A stretch of DNA of 64,000 bases. Origin: Actinomycetes bacterium. GTDB taxonomy: Bacteria > Actinomycetota > Thermoleophilia > Gaiellales > Gaiellaceae. Both the position numbers and the translations under genes were made by a program. This document shows positions 32,065 through 40,808 of the stretch, piece after piece. The DNA is taken from contig JANYJX010000095.1 in NCBI GenBank assembly GCA_025358355.1, forward strand, positions 1 to 64,000, given 5' to 3'. The first letter of the stretch is position 1, and each line of letters begins with the position of its first letter. Under the pieces are notes generated by a model. That model was not told the DNA's origin, ran no database searches, and saw only the letters and a program-made list of their open reading frames with translations.

Positions 32065-32382
32065 TCAGCGTTCGCGCAACCGGTAGACGAAGCGCAGCGC
32101 CTGCCAGCTCTCGTCGATCGCGCACGACTTGTTGTCGACGAGTCCGTGCGCGAGGCCGATCTCCTGAACTGCTTCGAGCGTGAGGTCGCTGTCGATCTTC
32201 GCCGCCTTCTTTGTCCAGGCGATCCAGAGGCCGTCCGCCGGATCGAGCATCTCCTTCAGCGCGGGGAAGCGGCCCTCGAGATCGGCGCCCGAGGTCGTGA
32301 AGAAGGCCACGACCCCAGCCCCCGGCTTCGCGCCGAGCTTCTGCACCAGCGGCGTCGCCGAGTAATCCTTGTCAGCGGCCAT
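32065..32382 (-). CDS. DUF3052-like small protein
   Basis: DYSATPLVQKLGAKPGAGVVAFF...LWIAWTKKAAKIDSDLT...VDNKSCAIDESWQALRFVYRL. Confidence 0.75.
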   Translation of the reverse strand: MAADKDYSATPLVQKLGAKPGAGVVAFFTTSGADLEGRFPALKEMLDPADGLWIAWTKKAAKIDSDLTLEAVQEIGLAHGLVDNKSCAIDESWQALRFVYRLRER

Positions 32383-33316
32383 GCCAGGCGGCGAGCAGCG
32401 CAACCTCGCGCTCGGGCGCGAGCCCGACCCCGTCGACCGGTTCGGCCAGAGCGAGTGTGTCGCGCATGGTTTCCGCGACCGGGCGCGTCCGCAGGCCGGT
32501 TGCGACCGCACGCGAGACGTCGGTCCGGTGCATCCCCGCGAAGGCAGGATCGGAGATCCAGAGCGGCAGCTCCATCCACTCGCCTACTTCCTGCGAGATC
32601 AGGAACTCGTCCGTGACCCATGTGAGATCGGCCCCGACCAGGATGTCACCCCACGGTATGCCCTCGCTCGTCGCGTTGAACAGACCCGTCTGTCCCACTT
32701 CGAGGAGCCGCACGATCCACTCCGCGAGGTCGCGTACGTCGATGAACTGGGCGATCCGCTCGGGTGAGCCCGGCGCGAGCACGTCCCCGCCTCGGGCGAG
32801 CCGGTGCGGCCAGTAGGTGAAGCGCCCGGTCGGGTCGTGCGGACCGACGATCAGCCCCGGCCTGATGACCAGGGCTCTTTCGCCGTAAGTCCCCAGGACG
32901 ACGCTTTCGCAGAGCGCCTTGAACGGGCCGTAGCGCTCGAACTCGGCGCCGAACTCCTCCGCCGACTCGTCGTCGAGCGTGCCGACCGGACTGTCCTCGT
33001 CCACCGGACTGCTCATGTCGGCGTACGCCGACACGCTCGAGACGAAGCAGTATGTGCCGACGCATCCGGCGAGCGCCTCCGCCGACTGGCGGACGACGCG
33101 CGGGAAGTAACCAGAGGTGTCGACGACGGCGTCCCACTCCCGGCCGGCGAGCGCGTCGAGCCCGCCGTCTCGGTCTCCATGCAGCTGCTCGACGTCCGGG
33201 AACAGCCCTGCGTTGGTCTCGCCACGATTGAACAGGGTCAGCTCGTGGCTCGCAAGCGCGGCGTCCACGATCGCGCGACCGAGGAACTTCGTCCCGCCAA
33301 GGACCAGAATCTTCAC
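32372..33316 (-). CDS. NAD-dependent epimerase/reductase family protein
   Basis: VKILVLGGTKFLGRAIVDAAL Rossmann motif; YCFVSSVSAYAD. Confidence 0.87.
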   Translation of the reverse strand: MKILVLGGTKFLGRAIVDAALASHELTLFNRGETNAGLFPDVEQLHGDRDGGLDALAGREWDAVVDTSGYFPRVVRQSAEALAGCVGTYCFVSSVSAYADMSSPVDEDSPVGTLDDESAEEFGAEFERYGPFKALCESVVLGTYGERALVIRPGLIVGPHDPTGRFTYWPHRLARGGDVLAPGSPERIAQFIDVRDLAEWIVRLLEVGQTGLFNATSEGIPWGDILVGADLTWVTDEFLISQEVGEWMELPLWISDPAFAGMHRTDVSRAVATGLRTRPVAETMRDTLALAEPVDGVGLAPEREVALLAAWHGR

Positions 33317-34482
33317 AGCAGCTCGGCGACCCCGGCGTGCAGCCGGTCGACCTCCTCGGCCGTGTTGTAGTGCACCATCCCGGCGCGAACGGCACCCATC
33401 CACGGGTCGAGCCCGAGGCGCTTCATCGTCTCGACCGCGTAGTAGTTGCCCCACCAAACGGCCACGTCGCGCTCGGCCAAGTGGATCGCGACTTCCTCGG
33501 AGGTGCGGCCGGGGACGTTGAAGCAGAACGTCGGCACGCGCCCTTCCATCGTTGGCAGCCCGTAGAGATCAACACCTTCGGGAACTCCGGCGAGGAACCG
33601 CTCGCCGAGGGAATGCTCGTGCGCGACGATCGCATCCCAGCCGAGCGACTCGATGTAGTCGACGGCCGCGACGAACCCGGCGAGCAGCTCGTGCTGACAT
33701 GTCCCGTGCTCGAAGCGATGGCCGACTGGCTCGTCCGCGGCGGGGCGCACCTTGTACGCGCGCCAACTCTCGAGCAGCTCTTTTTTGCCGAAGCCGAGCC
33801 CCATGTGCGGGCCGAAGAACTTGTACGGCGAGCAGACGAGGACGTCGACATCCCACGCGGCGACATCGATTGGCCCATGCGGGCCGTAGTGGACGGCGTC
33901 GGCCCAGGCAAGCGCGCCGGCGCCATGCGCGAGCTCGACGATGCGGCGCACGTCCGGCGCAGTCCCGACCGAGTTCGCTGCGACCGGGAATGCGACGACG
34001 CGCGTCCGGTCGGTGAGCTGGCTCGCGAGATTGTCGTAGTCGAGCGAGAGATCGTCGTACACGTCGACATGACGGACGACGATGCCGAGATCGTGCGCGA
34101 GCTCGAGCCACGGCGAGACATTCGCGTCGTGGTCGAGCTTCGTCACGAGGATCTCGTCGCCGACTTTCAGCGTGCGCCCGAGCGCGCGCGTGAAGTTGAA
34201 GTTGACCGACGTCATGCTCGGCCCGAATGCGACCTCTTCGTCGGAGCAGCCGAGGAAGTCGCCGGCGCGCACGCGGGCGTGGTCAACGAGGTCGGTCGTG
34301 TTCCGCGATGTCTCGTACGGCGCGCCGACGTTCGCGTTGTCGTGGCGCATGTAGTCGGCGATCGCGTCGATCACCTCGTCCGGGCACTGCGTTCCACCGG
34401 GGCCGTCGAAGAAAGCCAGCGGGCGCTGCAACGCCGTGTACCGAGCGCGCACGGCCTCTACATCGAGCAACGTTGTTGCCAT
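33313..34482 (-). CDS. Cysteine desulfurase-like class V aminotransferase
   Basis: FDGPGGTQCPDEVIDA, WADAVHYGPHGPIDVAAWDVDVLVCSPYKFFGPHMG (PLP Lys). Confidence 0.88.
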   Translation of the reverse strand: MATTLLDVEAVRARYTALQRPLAFFDGPGGTQCPDEVIDAIADYMRHDNANVGAPYETSRNTTDLVDHARVRAGDFLGCSDEEVAFGPSMTSVNFNFTRALGRTLKVGDEILVTKLDHDANVSPWLELAHDLGIVVRHVDVYDDLSLDYDNLASQLTDRTRVVAFPVAANSVGTAPDVRRIVELAHGAGALAWADAVHYGPHGPIDVAAWDVDVLVCSPYKFFGPHMGLGFGKKELLESWRAYKVRPAADEPVGHRFEHGTCQHELLAGFVAAVDYIESLGWDAIVAHEHSLGERFLAGVPEGVDLYGLPTMEGRVPTFCFNVPGRTSEEVAIHLAERDVAVWWGNYYAVETMKRLGLDPWMGAVRAGMVHYNTAEEVDRLHAGVAELL

Positions 34483-34898
34483 TACAGCTCCTCTCCGTCC
34501 ATCGTCCAGGTGTAGGTCGGCTTCGCGGTCAGCGATGCGCCGACGAAGCAGTCGTGCTGTGCTTTCTCGAGCAGGTCTCGGAGGGCGTTCGGCTCCGGCC
34601 GTGGCTCGACGGTCACGTCGATCGCGACGGCGATCTCGACGAACGCAAAACGGCCGTCCTCCTCGCGGCGGGTCACGGTTCCGTTTGTCGCAACTGAGGC
34701 CGTGGCCTCGACGCCTGCGCGCTTCGCGTGGAACTCGAGGCTCGTTAGCGTGCACTGCGAAAGGCCAGCGAGCACAAGATGTTCGGGCGTCCATCCCGTC
34801 TCGCGCACTAGCGCTGAGCCGCCGAGGTCGCTGCGAGCCGTCCATTCGCGGTCCGTCTCGACGCAGTACTCGAACACCCTCGCACGCGCCTCTGCCAT
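34482..34898 (-). CDS. OsmC-family protein
   Basis: GWTPEHLVLAGLSQCTLTSLEFHAKRAG...EKAQHDCFVGASL. Confidence 0.88.
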   Translation of the reverse strand: MAEARARVFEYCVETDREWTARSDLGGSALVRETGWTPEHLVLAGLSQCTLTSLEFHAKRAGVEATASVATNGTVTRREEDGRFAFVEIAVAIDVTVEPRPEPNALRDLLEKAQHDCFVGASLTAKPTYTWTMDGEEL

Positions 34899-34945
34899 GT
34901 CAGGAGACTAGACGTGCCGTCCGTACCGGCGCCTACCGTACCGTC

Positions 34946-35134
34946 ATGCAACGCCTGCGGCCGTTGGATGAGACGGAGTGCTATTTGCGCTGCTACGGCT
35001 GGCGGGGCAGTGAAGGCTCCGTGAAGGTGCTCCCGGTAGACGACGCGCCGCGCGAAGCACCGGGCGTGAAGGCCGAGCGGATCCGTCTCGCGCTCGAGTC
35101 GATGCTCGACGCCCGCGAGCCCGAAGCCGCCTGA
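34946..35134 (+). CDS. Small hypothetical protein
   Basis: 62-aa ORF MQRLRPLDETECYLRCYGWRGSEGSVKVLP... Confidence 0.6.
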   Translation: MQRLRPLDETECYLRCYGWRGSEGSVKVLPVDDAPREAPGVKAERIRLALESMLDAREPEAA

Positions 35135-35154
35135 ACGCAAGCGCCGTCCCAGAT

Positions 35155-36093
35155 GTGCTCGGCGCGGGGCTTCGCTGTGTCTTCTGCGGGATCAACCCCG
35201 GGCGATTCTCCGACGCGGCCGCGGCGCACTTCGCGAACCCGCGGAACGATTTCTGGCGGCTGCTTCATGCAGCCGGGTTCACGCCGCGGCTCTACGACCC
35301 GAGCGAGCAGTTCGAGCTGCTGGAGCTTGGCTTAGGCGTGACGAACGCTGCTTCTCGGACGACGGCCGGGTCGAGCGATCTACGCCGTGCAGATTTCGTG
35401 GGCAGCGCCGAGCGGCTGGAGCGGGTCGCGGAAGAGCTACGGCCGGGGTGGATTGGCTTCGTCGGGAAGGAGGCGTATCGCGGCGCGTTCGGCGGTCGGT
35501 CTGTGCACGGTGTGCAGGAGCGGGCTCTCGGCGGGACGCGGCTGTTCGTGCTGCCGTCGACATCGCCCGCGAATGCGGCAGTGCCGTGGGCTGAGCGGCT
35601 GCGCTGGTTCCAGGAACTCGCGGGCCGCTCGACCGGTCTGCCGCTGCGGGATGCGGTGCGCGCGGTCGTCCTCGACTCCGCGGGCCGGACGCTGTTGTTG
35701 CGGTTCGTCGAGCCGGACGGTGTGGAGTTCTGGGCGTCGCCTGGCGGTGGTCTCGAGCTGGGCGAGACGGATGCCGACGCACTCCGACGCGAGCTGGCTG
35801 AGGAGTGCGGGCTTCGGTCGGCCCAGATCGGTCCGTTGGTGTGGATGCGCGAGCACTGGTTCGCGGGGATGCCCGGGTGGGGCGGGCAGCGCGAGCGGCA
35901 CTACGTCGTTCGTACGCCGTCGTTCGTCCCGGCGCCGGAAGTTGATCTCGCGGCCGAGAACGTGCACGAGGTGCGCTGGTTCTCTCTCGACGAGCTAGCC
36001 GTTGTCGAGACGACGCCGCGAGGTCTCGAGTCCCTGCTGCGGGCGGTCCTCGAGCATGGTCCGCCGGCCGAGCCGTTCGACGCTGGGGTCTAG
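35155..36093 (+). CDS. Fusion: mismatch-specific uracil-DNA glycosylase (MUG-like) + NUDIX hydrolase
   Basis: VFCGINPGRFSDAAAAHFANPRNDFWRLLHAAGF, LPSTSPANAA; then Nudix box GGGLELGETDADALRRELAEECGL in the same frame. Confidence 0.87.
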   Translation: MLGAGLRCVFCGINPGRFSDAAAAHFANPRNDFWRLLHAAGFTPRLYDPSEQFELLELGLGVTNAASRTTAGSSDLRRADFVGSAERLERVAEELRPGWIGFVGKEAYRGAFGGRSVHGVQERALGGTRLFVLPSTSPANAAVPWAERLRWFQELAGRSTGLPLRDAVRAVVLDSAGRTLLLRFVEPDGVEFWASPGGGLELGETDADALRRELAEECGLRSAQIGPLVWMREHWFAGMPGWGGQRERHYVVRTPSFVPAPEVDLAAENVHEVRWFSLDELAVVETTPRGLESLLRAVLEHGPPAEPFDAGV

Positions 36094-36103
36094 TCTCGGA
36101 AGG

Positions 36104-36310
36104 TCGTGTCCGCTCGGGCGCGTTCGGTGGGAGACGTGTCCTTCGCTGCCCAGTCCTTGCTCTGACCCCGGACGTGGCCAATGCGAACATCTCGGGCGGG
36201 GCGATCGACGCGCCCGCTCGGTTATCTCGGCGGCTCGTGTCCGCTGTCGCCCGTAGCGACCGTGTCCGCCGCGACCAATGTCCTTGCTCTGACCCCTGCC
36301 ATGGCCCGAC
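36104..36310. repeat. Two degenerate tandem units of a dispersed intergenic repeat
   Basis: tcgtgtccgct at 36104 and 36235; identical 17-mer gtccttgctctgacccc at 36153-36169 and 36280-36296. Confidence 0.75.
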
Positions 36311-36340
36311 GGGACTGGTCCCACGAGGACAGGCGATGGT

Positions 36341-38053
36341 TCAGCTGCGCCAGCGGTTCGTGATCGGTGGCCGCCAGTCGCGGCCGAACGCCTTCGGCCG
36401 CAGCTTCACGCCCGGAGGCGCCTGGCGGCGCTTGTACTCCGCGCGGTCGACGAGCGCCAGCGCGCGCTCCACGACAGCCGCGTCGAACTCCTCGAGCAGC
36501 TCCTCCCGCGACCGATCCAGCTCGACGTACGCCGCGAGCACCGGATCGAGGACGGCGTACGGCGGCAACGAATCCTCGTCCAGCTGCTGGTCGCGCAGCT
36601 CCGCACTCGGCGCGCGCTCGATCGTCGAGACGGGAATCAGATCGCGACCCGCCCGCTCGTTCAGGTACCGCGACAGCCGCCACACGTCAGTCTTGAGCAC
36701 GTCCTTCAGCAGCGAGAACCCGCCAACCATGTCGCCGTAGAGCGTCGAGTACCCCACCGCCAGCTCCGACTTGTTCCCCGTCGAGACCACGAGCCAGCCG
36801 TGCGTGTTCGAGAGCGCCATCAGCATCGTCCCGCGGATTCGCGCCTGGAGATTCTCGGCCGTCAACCCCGACGGCCCGCCGCCCGTTGGCTCGCGTAGCG
36901 CGTCCGCGAAGGAGCCGGCGATCGCCTCGATCGGCAGCTCGAAGAACTCGCAGCCGAGGCTCTCGGCAAGCACCCGAGCGTCCGAACGCGTCTCGGCAGA
37001 AGAGAAACGGGACGGCATCGACACGCAATGGACGTGCTCCAACCCGATCGCATCGACGGCCAGCGCCGCCGTGAGCGCCGAGTCGATCCCGCCGGAAACG
37101 CTGACCACGATGTCGTGGAACCCGTTCTTGACCGTGTAGTCGCGCAGGCCGAGAACGAGCGCCCGCCGCATCTGCTCGAGCTCCGGCTCGAACGGCGCAA
37201 CCCCCCCGACAGCGCGGTTCGCCGACGAGCGCGCCGCCGCCAGCACGACAGTCTCCACAGCAGGCGCACCGTCCCGCTCCCGGTCGAGAGCGCGCCGCCG
37301 CACATCTCGCAGCCGCCGCGCGATCGCATCCGTCGGGTCCAGGTCGACGACGAGCAGCGCCTCCTCGAACCCGGGCGCGCGCGCGACCACCTCGCCAGCG
37401 TCGTCCAGCACAACCGAGTGCCCGTCGAAGACGAGCTCGTCCTGCCCGCCGACGAGATTGCAGAACGCGAGGAAGCACGAGTTGTCCCTCGCACGGGTCA
37501 CGAGCATCTCCTCGCGCTCCTCCGCCTTGCCGACGTGGAACGGCGACGCCGAGAGGTTGACGAGCAGCTGCGCGCCGGCCAGTGCGAGATCTGTGGCCGG
37601 TGGCCCCGGCTCCCACACGTCCTCGCAGATCGTGATGCCAACGAGTACTTCGCCGAGCTGCAGCAGCACGAGATCGCGGCCGGGAGCGAAGTAGCGGTGC
37701 TCGTCGAAGACGCCGTAGTTCGGCAGATAGCGCTTGCGATAGACGCCACGCACGCCGCCATCGGCGAGGACCGCGCAGCAGTTGTGCAGGTCGCGCTCGA
37801 ACAGCGGGACACCAACGAGCGCGGTGATTCCCATGCACGCGCGCGCGATCTCGTCGAGCGACTCACGCGCCGCCGTGACGAACCCAGGGCGAAGCAGCAA
37901 ATCCTCTGGCGGATACCCGGTCACAGCCAGCTCCGGGAACACGATGAGGTCGGCGCCCTGGTCGCGCGCGGCGCCGAGCTGCGCGCCGATCCGCTCGCGA
38001 TTGCCATCGAGGTCGCCGACAACGGCATCCATCTGCGCCAACGCAAGCCTCAT
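36341..38053 (-). CDS. nadE: Glutamine-dependent NAD+ synthetase
   Basis: N-terminal nitrilase domain (FPELAVTGYPPEDLL, ICEDVWEPG), C-terminal SVSGGIDSALTAALA, STGNKSELAVGYSTLYGDMVGG. Confidence 0.95.
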   Translation of the reverse strand: MRLALAQMDAVVGDLDGNRERIGAQLGAARDQGADLIVFPELAVTGYPPEDLLLRPGFVTAARESLDEIARACMGITALVGVPLFERDLHNCCAVLADGGVRGVYRKRYLPNYGVFDEHRYFAPGRDLVLLQLGEVLVGITICEDVWEPGPPATDLALAGAQLLVNLSASPFHVGKAEEREEMLVTRARDNSCFLAFCNLVGGQDELVFDGHSVVLDDAGEVVARAPGFEEALLVVDLDPTDAIARRLRDVRRRALDRERDGAPAVETVVLAAARSSANRAVGGVAPFEPELEQMRRALVLGLRDYTVKNGFHDIVVSVSGGIDSALTAALAVDAIGLEHVHCVSMPSRFSSAETRSDARVLAESLGCEFFELPIEAIAGSFADALREPTGGGPSGLTAENLQARIRGTMLMALSNTHGWLVVSTGNKSELAVGYSTLYGDMVGGFSLLKDVLKTDVWRLSRYLNERAGRDLIPVSTIERAPSAELRDQQLDEDSLPPYAVLDPVLAAYVELDRSREELLEEFDAAVVERALALVDRAEYKRRQAPPGVKLRPKAFGRDWRPPITNRWRS

Positions 38054-38130
38054 GCTGGCATCCTGCCGGAGTCGCGCGAGCCTAGCCGCCCGGTTGGTTT
38101 TCGCCTCAGAGTCACAAACCCAGTCTACGC

Positions 38131-38838
38131 ATGAGCAATCCGATCATCTTCATCCCCCGCAGGTTCCGCGGCCCGGCCGAGTCCGGGAACGGCGGCTACG
38201 TCTGCGGCCTGCTCGCCGCATTTGTCGAGGCCGATGCGGTCGAGGTGACGCTCCGCCAGCCGCCCCCGCTTGACCGGCCGCTCGTCGTTGCCGTCGAGCA
38301 CGGGCGCGCGCGTCTGCTCGACGGCGAGTTCTTGGTGGCCGAAGCCGTCACCGCTGACCTCGCTCTCGAGGCTCCCGCCGCCATCTCCTGGGACGATGCT
38401 CTCGCGGCGTCGGCGGACTACGTCGGCTTCGACGAGCACGCGTTCCCGGAGTGCTTCGTGTGCGGCCCCGCGCGCGAGGCGGGTGACGGTCTCCGGATCT
38501 TCGCCGGCCCTGTCGTTGGAGCGGAGGGCGTAGTCGCCGCACCGTGGATCGCCAGCGAGGTCTCGCCCGAGATCGTCTGGGCCGCGATCGACTGTCCCGG
38601 GGCGTTCGCAGTCGGCGTCAGCGCGAGAGGCGAGACAGTCCTCGGTCGGATGACCGCGCGCATCTTCCGTCTTCCGGGCGAAGGAGAGCGCTGCGTCTCG
38701 ATCGGCTGGACGGTGGGAGAAGACGGCCGGAAGCTCTACGCCGGCACGGCCCTTTTGTCGGAAGCGGGCGACGTTTTAGCTCTCGCTCGCCAAACCTGGA
38801 TCGTCCCGCGACCAGCCGGCGAAGAGATCACGTCGTAG
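38131..38838 (+). CDS. Hotdog-fold thioesterase-like hypothetical protein
   Basis: FPECFVCGPAREAGDGLRIF, VWAAIDCPGAFAV, VSIGWTVGEDGRKLYAGTAL. Confidence 0.6.
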   Translation: MSNPIIFIPRRFRGPAESGNGGYVCGLLAAFVEADAVEVTLRQPPPLDRPLVVAVEHGRARLLDGEFLVAEAVTADLALEAPAAISWDDALAASADYVGFDEHAFPECFVCGPAREAGDGLRIFAGPVVGAEGVVAAPWIASEVSPEIVWAAIDCPGAFAVGVSARGETVLGRMTARIFRLPGEGERCVSIGWTVGEDGRKLYAGTALLSEAGDVLALARQTWIVPRPAGEEITS

Positions 38839-40750
38839 CGGCGCGAATCTCCTGCAGCGACTCCGGGTTCTCGAGCGTCGAGAGGTCGCCGGGATCGACG
38901 CCGAGGACGGTTGCGCGAATTGCGCGGCGCACGACTTTCGCCGTCCGCGTCTTCGGCAACGACGGGATGAAGACGACGCGCGCCGGCGCGAACGCCTTCC
39001 CAACCTCGGCCGCGATCGCCGCGGAGACCTCGCCCGCAGACGCGTTCCGCCCTGGCTTGAGCACGCAGAACAGCCACGGCACCTCACCCTTGACCTCGTG
39101 CGGCACGCCGATCGCCGCTGCTTCGGCAACCGCAGCGCAGTGCAGCGCCGCCGACTCGAGCTCCGCCGGCCCGATCCGCTTGCCCGCGATGTTGAGCGTG
39201 TCGTCGGAGCGCCCGTGCAGGAACCAGTAGCCGTCCGCATCAACAGACGCCCAGTCGCCGTGCGTCCACACGCCCGGAAACCGCGACCAGTACGTCGCGA
39301 GGTAGCGCTCCGGATCGCGCCAGATGCCACGCGTCATGCCCGGCCACGGCCGCTTGCAGACGAGCTCGCCGACCTCGCCCCGCAACGACTGCCCGTCCGG
39401 ATCGAAGACATCCATGTCGAGACCGAGCGCTGCGAAGCCGACCGACACCGGTTTCGTCGGCGCCAGCGGCGAGACCGCCAGGAAGCACGCGCCCACCTCG
39501 GTGCCGCCCGAGACGTTGACGATCGGGATCCGCCCGCCGCCGCAGACGTGCTCGTCGAGCCAGTCGTACGGCCCGCGATTCCACGGCTCGCCTGTGGTCG
39601 TCACGGTGCGCAGGCTCGAGAAGTCGGCGGTTGGATCGCCCTTCGGGATCAGCGCGCGAACTAGCGTCGGCGAGATGCCGAGCATCGTCACCCGCTCCTC
39701 TTCGGCGAGGCTCCAGATGCGATCGGCGGGCCAGTCGGGCGCACCTTCCACGAACACCGTCGCGGCACCGAGCGCGCCGGCGCCGACCACGATCCACGGC
39801 CCCATGATCCAGCCCATGTCCGTCGCGAACAGGACCCGGTCGCCGGCGCGGATGTCCGAGCCGTATGCGCATTCGCGCGCGATCGAGAGCAGGAAACCGC
39901 CGTGCACGTGCAGCGCGCCCTTTGGCAGGCCGGTTGTGCCCGAGGTGTAGGCGAGGAGATATGGGTGTTCGCTCTCGAGCTCCAGCGGCGGCATGACGCC
40001 GGGCTCGCCGGCGACCAGCTGGTCCCAGAACGCATCGCGCCCAGCGGTCATCGGGCAGTCGATTCCCAGGCGTCGCCAGACGACGACGTGCTCAACACTC
40101 GGCGCTTCCGCGAGCGCGTCGTCCGCGATCGTCTTCATCCCGACCGCGGCACCACGTCGCAGCGAGCCGTCGCAGGTGATCAGCACCCGCGCGCCTGCAT
40201 CCGCGAGTCGTGCAGCGACCGCGGGCGCGGCGAATCCGGAGAAGATCGGAACCTGAATCGCGCCGATGTGTGCGCACGCGTGCGACGCGATCGCGGTCTC
40301 GGGCGCCATCGGGAGATAGATCCCGACCGTGTCGCCAGGCTCGACGCCGAGTCCGACAAGCGCCTCGGCAAGACGCGTCGTCTCGCGCGACAGCTCGACC
40401 CACGAAAGCGAGCTTCGCGCTCCGTCCTCCGCGCGCCAAATCGCGGCTTCAGCATCCGGCCGCTCGCGAGCCCAGCGATGAACGCACGCCTCGGCGATAT
40501 TGACCCGGCCGCCGCCGAACCACGTAGCCCACTCGATCCCACGCGACGTATCGAGCGTCGTCTTCCAGTCAATGAAGAACGGGATGTCGAGATCGGCGCG
40601 AACGGCTCGCCAGAACCGATCCGGATCGTCGATCGAAACCGCGTGCAGCGAAGCGAAGTCGTCGCAGCCGAGCCCGTGCGCCAACCGCGTGACATTGGCG
40701 GTCTCGAGCTGCGCGTGGCTCGGCACCCAGGAATAGCCGGCGCCGATCAT
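38828..40750 (-). CDS. AMP-dependent acyl-CoA synthetase (ACS/AACS-like)
   Basis: AYTSGTTGLPKGALHVHGGF, TDMGWIMGPW, HGRSDDTLNIAGKRIGPAELESA, PKTRTAKVVRRAIR. Confidence 0.92.
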   Translation of the reverse strand: MIGAGYSWVPSHAQLETANVTRLAHGLGCDDFASLHAVSIDDPDRFWRAVRADLDIPFFIDWKTTLDTSRGIEWATWFGGGRVNIAEACVHRWARERPDAEAAIWRAEDGARSSLSWVELSRETTRLAEALVGLGVEPGDTVGIYLPMAPETAIASHACAHIGAIQVPIFSGFAAPAVAARLADAGARVLITCDGSLRRGAAVGMKTIADDALAEAPSVEHVVVWRRLGIDCPMTAGRDAFWDQLVAGEPGVMPPLELESEHPYLLAYTSGTTGLPKGALHVHGGFLLSIARECAYGSDIRAGDRVLFATDMGWIMGPWIVVGAGALGAATVFVEGAPDWPADRIWSLAEEERVTMLGISPTLVRALIPKGDPTADFSSLRTVTTTGEPWNRGPYDWLDEHVCGGGRIPIVNVSGGTEVGACFLAVSPLAPTKPVSVGFAALGLDMDVFDPDGQSLRGEVGELVCKRPWPGMTRGIWRDPERYLATYWSRFPGVWTHGDWASVDADGYWFLHGRSDDTLNIAGKRIGPAELESAALHCAAVAEAAAIGVPHEVKGEVPWLFCVLKPGRNASAGEVSAAIAAEVGKAFAPARVVFIPSLPKTRTAKVVRRAIRATVLGVDPGDLSTLENPESLQEIRAATT

Positions 40751-40752
40751 TA

Positions 40753-40781
40753 GTTAGTATACACTAACTTAGTGCGCACTA
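40753..40781. promoter_or_regulatory. Tandem palindromic operators (probable TetR sites)
   Basis: GTTAGT-ATAC-ACTAAC (40753-40768) and perfect 12-bp palindrome TAGTGCGCACTA (40770-40781). Confidence 0.7.
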
Positions 40782-40808
40782 GCATAGGGCGACGAAAGGG
40801 CGGATTGG

